Assembly (NCBI GenBank): GCA_014380205.1
Contig: JACMKH010000189.1
Span: 1 to 6,453, forward strand
Source of the DNA: Sphingomonadaceae bacterium
GTDB taxonomy: Bacteria; Pseudomonadota; Alphaproteobacteria; Sphingomonadales; Sphingomonadaceae
Direction of reading: 5' to 3'
Length of the DNA: 6,453 bases
Part shown: positions 1 through 5,151 of the stretch, piece after piece
Position numbering within the stretch: the first letter of the stretch is position 1
Layout of the letters: every line of letters begins with the position of its first letter
The notes under the pieces: generated by a model
The model's input: only the letters and a program-made list of their open reading frames with translations
What the model was told of the DNA's origin: nothing
The model's database searches: none
Translations under genes and position numbers: made by a program

Positions 1-369
1 GATCACGGCGACGGGGTTGCGCGCGACGACGATCTGGACCGGGTTCCGCAGCAGCGGCAGCAGCGCGCGCCCCATCCGGCTCCCCACGGGCAGCTTGAAA
101 CCCCAAGCCTTGTGCGCCGCGTCGTAGCGCCGCGCGATCGCCGCGAACGCCGCGGGATCGCCACGCGCGCGCTGGAGGGGGATATCCTCGTGGTTCCTCG
201 GGTCGATCTCCTCGCCCATGAACAGCCCGAGCTCGCGCAGCAGCAGCGCGACCGCCGAGGTTCCCCCCCGCGGGTGGCCCGTCACGCAGATCGTATGCGG
301 CGGGCCGAGCGACTCGACGAGCCGCTCGGCGTTGAGGATGGTGAGATGGCGCGTCGCGCGATAGGCCAT
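1..369 (-). CDS. Sulfotransferase-like protein, N-terminal part (runs off window edge)
   Basis: The first 123 codons are visible and the frame is open to base 1, so the C-terminus lies outside. Residues 29-44 read VTGHPRGGTSAVALLL, which resembles the P-loop-like 5'-phosphosulfate-binding loop of PAPS-dependent sulfotransferases (compare GMHRSGTS in bacterial family members). Residues 89-94 (WGFKLP) and 113-120 (IVVARNPV) match the later core, where the second resembles the 3'-phosphate-binding RDP motif with Asn118 in place of Asp. Such enzymes would move sulfate from PAPS to a hydroxyl or amine; the acceptor cannot be read from sequence. The ATG is preceded by GGGCGAG with short spacing, and no other start codon lies in frame between it and the stop of the upstream gene. 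It begins 52 bases after the RTX gene stop on the same strand, so co-transcription is plausible. The family call rests on motifs only. Confidence 0.7.
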   Translation of the reverse strand, partial: MAYRATRHLTILNAERLVESLGPPHTICVTGHPRGGTSAVALLLRELGLFMGEEIDPRNHEDIPLQRARGDPAAFAAIARRYDAAHKAWGFKLPVGSRMGRALLPLLRNPVQIVVARNPVAVI

Positions 370-381
370 GATCTCGCCCGA

Positions 382-414
382 GGGCCGGTGGGGCCGAGCC
401 TCCCGGCCCGGCCC
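382..414 (-). other. GC-rich inverted repeat between RTX gene and sulfotransferase-like gene
   Basis: GGGCCGG at 382-388 can pair with CCGGCCC at 408-414 or at 403-409. The structure fills most of the 52-base gap between the RTX gene stop and the next ATG. No T-run follows on the minus strand, so it is not a standard intrinsic terminator. It could stabilise the upstream mRNA end or be a by-product of GC-rich sequence. Confidence 0.25.
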
Positions 415-421
415 GCGCGGC

Positions 422-1477
422 TCAGAAGACGTAGAAATCCGAAGCCGCTAGCGAGGCGCTATTGCTGAACGTCGCGACCAGCACCTGCGCGCTCGCGCCC
501 GTGCCGTCGGAGTCGAACCACAGCCGGCCGGTGCCGCCGTCGTAGATAAAGCGGTCGTTGCCATCGCCCGCCGTCGTGCCGAGCGCGAATGCGCCGGCCG
601 GCAGGAAGCCCGGCGCGAGCCCATAGACCGCGCCGGCGAGCGCGACCTTGTCGGTTCCCGCCTGGAAATCGCTGATCGTCTCGCGGTCGGCGGTGTCGGC
701 GCTTGTCAGCGCGAAAACGTCGACCGTGCCGCCGCCGCCGCCGCTCAGCGTGTCGCGCCCCCCGCCGCCAACGAGCGTGTCAAGCCCCGCGCCTCCCGCG
801 AGATCGTCGTTGCCCTCGTCGCCGTCGAGCACGTTGCTGCCCGCGTCGCCGCGCAGCACGTCGTTGAACGCCGAGCCGCCGAGATCCTCGATCGAATTGT
901 AGCTGTCGCCCTTGGCGTGGCCGGTGTTGTTGATCGAGGCGGCGAGATCGGCGGTAACGCCGGTCGTGCCCGTGACGCTGAGATAATTGGCCATGTCGCG
1001 GCCGTCGCCGCCGTAGAGCTTGTCCTTGCCCTCGTTGCCCGCAAGCGTGTCGTCGCCGTCACGGCCGTAAAGCCGGTCGACCCCGTCGAGCCCGACGAGG
1101 ACATTGTCGCCGCCGTTGCCCCACAGCCGGTCGTCGAGGAAGGTACCCGCGAGATTCTCGATCGACTTGTAGACGTCGCCAATCGCCTCGCCCGTGTTGA
1201 GGTTGGGCTTGGCGAGATCGACGGTGAGGCCGATGAGCGACAGGTCGTAGGTGGCGCTGTCGCTGCCGTCGCCGCCGTTGAGCGTGTCGCCGCCGCCGCG
1301 GCCGTTGAGGATGTCGTTGCCGTCCTTGCCGATCAGCGAATCGGCGCCGCTGGTGCCGACGATGCTGTCGGGGCCGTTGGTGCCGGGGATGGTGTCGTGG
1401 ATCGGATTGATCCGGAACGCGTCGCGCATGTCGTCGAACTTGGCGCGACCGCGCGCGCCCTTGGCGGATATCGTCAT
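422..1477 (-). CDS. RTX calcium-binding protein without protease domain, putative type I secretion substrate
   Basis: The product is 351 residues, acidic, Gly/Asp-rich and without Cys or a signal peptide. RTX nonapeptide repeats (GGxGxDxLx type) occupy about residues 32-75, 118-162 and 205-250. They alternate with two copies of a TVDLA...NTGEA.GD.Y.SIENL spacer of the kind common between RTX blocks. Residues 253-351 are homologous to the C-terminal ends of the two neighbouring proteases (shared LTS, GLAPG, LWFD.DGTGA and DF motifs), and the protein ends SDFYVF, a D-plus-hydrophobics ending typical of type I secretion signals. No M10 catalytic motif is present. The start at 1477 is chosen over an in-frame ATG at 1522 because GGGAGGGAG lies 7 bases before it, the longer form has no comparable site, and the extra 15 residues would add the only Cys. 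It probably folds into calcium-bound beta-rolls outside the cell. Its role is unknown: adhesin, surface-layer component or protease partner are all possible. Confidence 0.8.
   Translation of the reverse strand: MTISAKGARGRAKFDDMRDAFRINPIHDTIPGTNGPDSIVGTSGADSLIGKDGNDILNGRGGGDTLNGGDGSDSATYDLSLIGLTVDLAKPNLNTGEAIGDVYKSIENLAGTFLDDRLWGNGGDNVLVGLDGVDRLYGRDGDDTLAGNEGKDKLYGGDGRDMANYLSVTGTTGVTADLAASINNTGHAKGDSYNSIEDLGGSAFNDVLRGDAGSNVLDGDEGNDDLAGGAGLDTLVGGGGRDTLSGGGGGTVDVFALTSADTADRETISDFQAGTDKVALAGAVYGLAPGFLPAGAFALGTTAGDGNDRFIYDGGTGRLWFDSDGTGASAQVLVATFSNSASLAASDFYVF
854..1255 (-). repeat. Two internal RTX-spacer repeats in the RTX gene
   Basis: The protein segments encoded at 1255-1115 (residues 75-121) and 994-854 (residues 162-208) are related. 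Both follow the pattern Y.LS...G.T.DLA...NTG.A.GD.Y.SIE.L.G..F.D.L.G. The copies are about 87 residues apart with an RTX block between them, so the gene looks as if it grew by duplication of a spacer-plus-RTX unit. The DNA copies are clearly diverged. Confidence 0.7.
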
Positions 1478-1484
1478 CAAGCAG

Positions 1485-1516
1485 CTCCCTCCCGTGAGGC
1501 GCGGGAGGTCTCCCGC
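1485..1516 (-). promoter_or_regulatory. Ribosome-binding site and possible alternative-hairpin leader of the RTX gene
   Basis: On the minus strand the leader reads GCGGGAG (1516-1510), AC, CTCCCGC (1507-1501), and then CGGGAGG (1494-1488) followed by GAG and the 7-base spacer to the ATG. The middle segment can pair with the first (7-bp palindrome with a tiny loop). It can also pair with the third: CCTCCCG at 1508-1502 pairs with CGGGAGG at 1494-1488 across a 7-base loop, and that segment contains the Shine-Dalgarno core GGAGG. The pairings are mutually exclusive, so the site could be exposed or hidden. The ribosome-binding site is clear; the switch is inference. Confidence 0.5.
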
Positions 1517-1547
1517 CGCCACGCCAAACGAATCGGCGATGGCGGCG

Positions 1548-1563
1548 GGATTAACCCGTTAGA
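1548..1563 (-). promoter_or_regulatory. Upstream element of the RTX gene, weak copy of a shared motif
   Basis: Plus-strand GGATTAACCCGTTAGA matches 11 of 16 positions of the element before the first protease gene (5088-5103). It sits 70 bases before the RTX start and 11 bases past the terminator-like hairpin. It is part of a small palindrome, CGGG-ATTAA-CCCG (1546-1558). It may be an operator or part of a promoter. Taken alone it would not be convincing. Confidence 0.3.
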
Positions 1564-1572
1564 AGGGCAGTG

Positions 1573-1594
1573 AAAAGCGGATTGTGATCCGCTT
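1573..1594 (-). terminator. Intrinsic terminator-like hairpin after the second protease gene
   Basis: A perfect 8-bp stem with a 4-base loop (AAGCGGAT / ATCCGCTT, 1575-1594) lies 19 bases after the protease stop. On the minus strand the stem ends in CTTTT followed by CA, giving a short T-run. It is shorter and less GC-rich than a textbook terminator. Its position after the gene, and the T-run on the correct side, favour partial or full termination of the protease transcript before the RTX gene. Confidence 0.55.
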
Positions 1595-1613
1595 AACCAC
1601 ACCCCTCGCCGGT

Positions 1614-3260
1614 TCAGACCACGATGAAATCGGTGCTGGCGAGCGTCGCGTTGTTCTGGAAGGTCGCGATCAGCACCTTGGCGGCCGCTCCCGTGCCGTC
1701 CTCGTCGAACCACAGCTTTCCGCTGGTCTGATCGTAGATTATGCGATCCTTGCCGCTTGTCGCGGCCGTGCCGAGCTCGAACGCGTTCGGCTTGAGCGCG
1801 CCGGGCGCGACACCGAATTCCGAGCCGAGCAGGCTGATCTTCTCGCCCGCCACGAAATCGACGATCTTGTCGGCATCGGCGGCGGCGTCGCTGGTCAGCC
1901 GGAAAGTGTCGCCGCCGGCGCCGCCCTTGAGCGTGTCCTTGCCGTCGCCACCCGACAGATCGTCCTTGTGGGCGTCGCCGATCAGCCGATCGCCGCCGGC
2001 CTTGCCCAACAGTGTATTCTTGCTGTCGTTGCCCTGGATGGTGTCGTCGCCCGAGCCGCCGATGCCGGTCTCGATCACGGTGTTCTCGTCGATCACGACA
2101 TTGTTGACATGGCCGTTGAGGCTGCTGAAGCCGAGCGGCCGCAGGTCGATGAATGCGTCCTCCGAGAAGCCCGAAGCGTCGAGCGTGTTGCCGACGCCGA
2201 GGCTGAACAGCGTGATGACGGGGTGATCATTGACGGTGAAATCGAAGAACTGGGCGAGCTTGCCGCCGATCGTGCTGTTGAATCCGAAGGTGTCGCCTCC
2301 GCCGAGCGGCGAGGATGCCGCCGGGCCGTAGAGCTGCTGAGCCGCCTGGATATCGACGGGCATCCAGGTGTGCGGGGCCGATCGGAAATAGCCCTCCACC
2401 GTGAACCCCCAATGCGTGCCGGTCACGATGTAGCTGTCGCGATATTTGGCTTGGGGCGTGTCGTTGTAGAATAGATACGACATCATCGTCCACTGGCGCT
2501 CGTCGAACTGGCTGTACTGCTGGGTCGCCGGATCAAAATCGAAATTATAGGGCCCGGCGTGACCGAGACCGAGCGCGTGGCCGACCTCGTGGATCACTGT
2601 CGACATGCCGTAGCCGCCGACGGTTTCGAGCGAGCCGGTGAGCTCATAGCCGATGACGCTGTCGTCGATCGAGATCACGGTCTGCCCCACATAGGCGCCT
2701 AGCGTGCTGCCGCTTCCGTCGGTCGTGTTGCCGAAGAAAAACGCGTTGCCGCCGCTGCCGCGGTTGAGCCTCAGATCGGCCTCGGCGAGGGTGGTCGCCT
2801 CGACGAACTCGACATCGGCGACCGCCTCCCACATCGCGAACGCCATCTCGAACGTGTTCATCTCCTGCGCCGTGAAATTGGCGGGCGGATTGAAGAAATA
2901 GCTGATCGTCGCGCCCGCGCCCGCGACGGGATCGCCCCATTTGCGCGCCGTCTCTCCCTTGAATCCCCAGAAGGAAGTGACCGAACCCGTGGCCAGCGTG
3001 CCGTCGGGGTTGAGCGCGCTGAGGAAGGTGACCTGCTCGATGAAGCTCGGGCTGACCGGCGGATCCAGCGTCGGCGACGGCCACGCCGCCGGCTCGAGGA
3101 GCGTTCGGAAGTCGGGCGCGACAAGGCAATCCGCGTCGGGCGCTTCCTGGGTCCGCGGGGCGAGCCACGGCGGGCGGCTCCCCCGTCTGGCGCCAGGGCG
3201 CGCAACCCTCATGAGATTGTCGAGCGCGAAACGCGCGGACATGTGCCACCCGTTGGTCAC
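1614..3260 (-). CDS. Serralysin-like M10 zinc metalloprotease with RTX repeats (downstream paralog)
   Basis: The 548-residue product carries the metzincin zinc site HEVGHALGLGH at residues 224-234 and a Met-turn MSY at 260-262, where Met260 and Tyr262 match the serralysin Met-turn and its zinc-coordinating Tyr. A DTFGFNS segment (323-329), an M10_C beta region (about 338-400), degenerate RTX repeats (about 398-453) and a C-terminal module ending TDFIVV follow. No signal peptide is seen, as expected for type I secretion. The likely role is a calcium-stabilised extracellular endopeptidase; substrates are unknown. Residues 71-548 align without gaps to the upstream paralog, while the first 70 residues are unrelated, Arg/Pro-rich, and hold the only Cys (Cys45). 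The GTG start at 3260 is preferred because GGAAAGG lies 7 bases upstream; an ATG at 3242 has only a poorly spaced GGGTGG. It lies 109 bases after the upstream paralog. Confidence 0.9.
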   Translation of the reverse strand: MTNGWHMSARFALDNLMRVARPGARRGSRPPWLAPRTQEAPDADCLVAPDFRTLLEPAAWPSPTLDPPVSPSFIEQVTFLSALNPDGTLATGSVTSFWGFKGETARKWGDPVAGAGATISYFFNPPANFTAQEMNTFEMAFAMWEAVADVEFVEATTLAEADLRLNRGSGGNAFFFGNTTDGSGSTLGAYVGQTVISIDDSVIGYELTGSLETVGGYGMSTVIHEVGHALGLGHAGPYNFDFDPATQQYSQFDERQWTMMSYLFYNDTPQAKYRDSYIVTGTHWGFTVEGYFRSAPHTWMPVDIQAAQQLYGPAASSPLGGGDTFGFNSTIGGKLAQFFDFTVNDHPVITLFSLGVGNTLDASGFSEDAFIDLRPLGFSSLNGHVNNVVIDENTVIETGIGGSGDDTIQGNDSKNTLLGKAGGDRLIGDAHKDDLSGGDGKDTLKGGAGGDTFRLTSDAAADADKIVDFVAGEKISLLGSEFGVAPGALKPNAFELGTAATSGKDRIIYDQTSGKLWFDEDGTGAAAKVLIATFQNNATLASTDFIVV

Positions 3261-3274
3261 GGCGGCGCCTTTCC

Positions 3275-3321
3275 GGGTCTTGTCCGACCCCTCAGGCCCC
3301 GGCCGCGCGAGCGCGGCCGGG
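3275..3321 (-). other. Strong inverted repeat in the gap between the two protease genes
   Basis: CCCGGCCGCGC at 3298-3308 and GCGCGGCCGGG at 3311-3321 form a perfect 11-base inverted repeat around GA (a 10-bp stem with a 4-base loop in RNA). A smaller one, GGGTC/GACCC, lies at 3275-3290, just before the Shine-Dalgarno of the downstream protease. No T-run follows the strong hairpin on the minus strand, so it is not a standard terminator. It could protect the upstream mRNA from 3' decay or reduce read-through and so set the ratio of the two proteases. Confidence 0.45.
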
Positions 3322-3331
3322 TGGGTGCCCC

Positions 3332-3347
3332 GCGTTCACCCGCTCGC
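3332..3347 (-). promoter_or_regulatory. Shared 16-base element upstream of the second protease gene
   Basis: Plus-strand GCGTTCACCCGCTCGC matches 13 of 16 positions of GCATACACCCGTTCGC at 5088-5103. It lies 71 bases before the GTG start, close to the 62-base distance seen at the first protease gene. The surrounding intergenic sequence does not align obviously, so the match stands out from its flanks. It may be a regulator site or promoter element for the RTX genes. Confidence 0.4.
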
Positions 3348-3369
3348 GGGACGGAGCGCTAACTACCGG

Positions 3370-5025
3370 TTAGACCACGATGAAGTCGGTGCTGGCGAGC
3401 ACCGCGTTGTTCTGGAAGGTCGCGATCAGCACCTTGGCGGCCGCGCCCGTCCCGTCCTCGTCGAACCACAGCTTGCCGCTGGCCTGATCGTAGATGATGC
3501 GGTCCTTGTCGCTGGTCGCCGCCGTGCCGAGCTCGAACGCGCTCGCCTTGAGCGCGCCGGGCGCGAGCCCGAACTCCGAGCCGAGCAGACTGACCTTATC
3601 TTCCCCGCCGAAATCAACGATCTTGTCGGCGTCGGCGGCCTTGTCGCTGGTCAGCCGGAAGGTGTCGTTGCCTCCTTCGCCCTCGAGCTTATCCTTGCCC
3701 GCGCCGCCCGACAGGTCGTCCTTGCCGCCGCCGCCCAGCAACTGATCGGCGCCGTCCTTGCCCAACAGCTTGTTCTTGCCGTCGCCGCCCTGGATCGTGT
3801 CCTTGCCCGAGCCGCCGATGCCGGTCTCGATCACCGTGCCGTCGGCGATCACGACATTGTTGACGTGCCCGTTGAGGCTGCTGAAGCCGAGCGGCCGCAG
3901 GTCGATGAAGGCGTCCTCGGAGAAGCCCGAGGCGTCGAGCGTGTTGCCCGTGCCGAGGCTGAACAGCGTGATCACCGGATGGTCGTTGACCGTGAAGTCG
4001 AAGAAGTCGGAAATAATACCGCCGATGTTGCTGTTGAAGCCGAAGGTGTCGCCGCCGTTGAGCGCGTTGCTGGTCGATTCGCCGTAGAGCCATTGCGCGG
4101 CGAGGATGTCGACGGGCATCCAGGTGTGCGGCGCTTGGCGGTTGATGCTGTCTTCGGTGACGCCCCAATTGGTACCGGTGACGGTGTATTCGTCCCCGAA
4201 TTTGGCGGTGCCAGCCTGGTTCCAGTAGATATAGGACATAATCGTCCATTGGCGCTCGTCGAACGCGCTGTACTGCTGGGTCGCCGGGTTGACCGCGCCA
4301 TTGTAGAATCCACCGTGGCCGAGACCGATCATATGGCCGACCTCGTGGATAACGGTTGACAGTCCGTAGCCACCAGCAGTGACGAATGATCCGGTCAGCT
4401 CAAAGCCAAAGGTACTGTCGTCGACCGAGATCAGCGTCTGGCCGACATAGGAGCCGAGCGTGCTGCCGCTGCCGTTGGTCGTGTTGCCGAGGAAATAGGC
4501 GCTGCCGTCGTTGCCGCGCGTGAGCAGCACGTCGGCCTGGGCGACGGTGTTCGCCTCCACGAAGGTGATGTCGGCGACCGCTTCCCAAAGGCCGAACGCC
4601 TTGAGGAAGGTGTTCTCCTCGTTGGCGCTGAAGCCCGACGAGGGATCGAAGAAATATTTGACCGTCGCGCTCGTGCCCGCGGTCGGCGTGTCCCATTTGC
4701 GCGCGGTCTCGCCGCTAAATTCCCAATAGCTGTTGTTCGGATCGGTATCGAGCGAGCCGTTGGGATTGAGCGCGTTGAGGAAGCCGACCTGGTCGGTGAA
4801 CGAAGGATTCGGTGGCCCGGAAATGCTGGGCAGGCGCGGCGCGGCGAGCGCAAAGCTGCCCGCCGGGCTGAGATCGAGCGGCCGGGCGATGCCGAGCGCG
4901 ACGCCGAGCCCGCCGGTCGCGTCGATTATGCTCTCGACCTCCCGCGACTGCGCGAGCGCGGTCCTGGCGAGCGGAGCGGATAGGTCGAATTCGTCCCGAG
5001 CGAGACGCAAGCCGGTCTTGGCCAT
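3370..5025 (-). CDS. Serralysin-like M10 zinc metalloprotease with RTX repeats (upstream paralog)
   Basis: The 551-residue product has HEVGHMIGLGH at residues 227-237 (three zinc His, catalytic Glu228), a Met-turn MSY at 263-265 with the expected Met and Tyr, and HTWMPVDILAAQWLYG (300-315), the serralysin-style segment closing the catalytic domain. An M10_C region (about 341-400), RTX repeats (about 402-456) and the secretion module ending TDFIVV follow. There is no signal peptide and no Cys. The first 70 or so residues, ending in a Pro-rich linker, could be the propeptide that family members remove after export. The ATG has GAGGGG 9 bases upstream. It lies 126 bases after the acyl-CoA dehydrogenase stop, so it probably starts its own transcription unit. 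The likely role is extracellular proteolysis for nutrition, surface processing or competition; the substrate is not predictable. Gene order and Cys content are directly visible; export by a type I system is inferred from family knowledge. Confidence 0.92.
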   Translation of the reverse strand: MAKTGLRLARDEFDLSAPLARTALAQSREVESIIDATGGLGVALGIARPLDLSPAGSFALAAPRLPSISGPPNPSFTDQVGFLNALNPNGSLDTDPNNSYWEFSGETARKWDTPTAGTSATVKYFFDPSSGFSANEENTFLKAFGLWEAVADITFVEANTVAQADVLLTRGNDGSAYFLGNTTNGSGSTLGSYVGQTLISVDDSTFGFELTGSFVTAGGYGLSTVIHEVGHMIGLGHGGFYNGAVNPATQQYSAFDERQWTIMSYIYWNQAGTAKFGDEYTVTGTNWGVTEDSINRQAPHTWMPVDILAAQWLYGESTSNALNGGDTFGFNSNIGGIISDFFDFTVNDHPVITLFSLGTGNTLDASGFSEDAFIDLRPLGFSSLNGHVNNVVIADGTVIETGIGGSGKDTIQGGDGKNKLLGKDGADQLLGGGGKDDLSGGAGKDKLEGEGGNDTFRLTSDKAADADKIVDFGGEDKVSLLGSEFGLAPGALKASAFELGTAATSDKDRIIYDQASGKLWFDEDGTGAAAKVLIATFQNNAVLASTDFIVV

Positions 5026-5087
5026 CAGTGATTTCCCCTCAAGTCAACAATGCCGCGCATAGGCGGGCGGTGGTGCGACTGGCGCGG

Positions 5088-5103
5088 GCATACACCCGTT
5101 CGC
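5088..5103 (-). promoter_or_regulatory. Shared 16-base element upstream of the first protease gene
   Basis: GCATACACCCGTTCGC on the plus strand lies 62 bases before the protease ATG and recurs with 3 mismatches before the second protease gene (3332-3347). On the minus strand it overlaps a small hairpin, CGGG-TGTATG-CCCG (5098-5085), flanked by GGCG and CGCC. I cannot assign it to a known regulator or sigma factor. Confidence 0.4.
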
Positions 5104-5117
5104 CGCGTTCGGTCTAT

Positions 5118-5134
5118 GGAAAATTTAGGAAAAT
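5118..5134 (-). promoter_or_regulatory. AT-rich direct repeat ATTTTCC-TAA-ATTTTCC before the protease cluster
   Basis: Two exact 7-base copies (plus-strand GGAAAAT at 5118-5124 and 5128-5134) start 10 bases apart, one turn of the helix. They form the only AT-rich island in the 126-base gap between the acyl-CoA dehydrogenase and the first protease gene, 93 to 109 bases before the protease start. They could be paired half-sites for a regulator or an upstream activating tract. No convincing -35/-10 pair was identified next to them. Confidence 0.3.
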
Positions 5135-5151
5135 GTCCCGGCGTGGTGCGC

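Larger units (their letters stand above)
1617..4806 (-). repeat. Tandem gene duplication: paralogous segments 1617-3050 and 3373-4806
   Basis: The two 1434-base segments encode the last 478 residues of the two proteases and align without a single codon gap. By hand count the 267-residue catalytic part differs at 98 positions (about 63% identity), and the last 211 residues differ at 33 (about 84%). A 53-residue stretch inside the M10_C region (encoded at 2091-2249 and 3847-4005) differs at one residue, yet the DNA differs at 15 of 159 bases. The duplication is therefore not very recent, and selection has been strongest on the M10_C part. Confidence 0.9.

Noticed and set aside
731..780. GCC-rich low-complexity run as a DNA microsatellite
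   Set aside because: It corresponds to the Gly-rich end of the RTX repeats (residues about 236-250) and is explained by coding content.
1478..1522. Upstream ATG at 1522 as the start of the RTX gene
   Set aside because: It adds 15 residues including the only Cys, has no good ribosome-binding site, and its codons overlap the strong Shine-Dalgarno that precedes the ATG at 1477.
917..1573. A 218-codon plus-strand frame across the RTX gene
   Set aside because: The translation is low-complexity Val/Ala/Asp text produced by reading the Gly/Asp RTX repeats in antisense. The minus-strand RTX protein explains the sequence.
3242..3260. ATG at 3242 as the start of the downstream protease
   Set aside because: Its only purine-rich upstream run (GGGTGG) is 3 bases away, too close, while the GTG at 3260 has GGAAAGG at 7 bases. 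The difference is only six residues, so the point is minor and not certain.
2941..4359. A 472-codon open frame on the plus strand antisense to both proteases
   Set aside because: It lies antisense to well-supported genes, and its Ala/Arg/Val/Glu-rich translation has no recognisable domain. Its resemblance to another plus-strand frame at 1584-2474 is simply the antisense of the duplicated protease ends. Long antisense frames are common in GC-rich DNA.
5026..5151. A sigma-70 promoter for the first protease gene
   Set aside because: TTGTTGACTT occurs, but it is about 20 bases before the ATG, leaving no room for a -10 box and start site. No other convincing -35/-10 pair was found.
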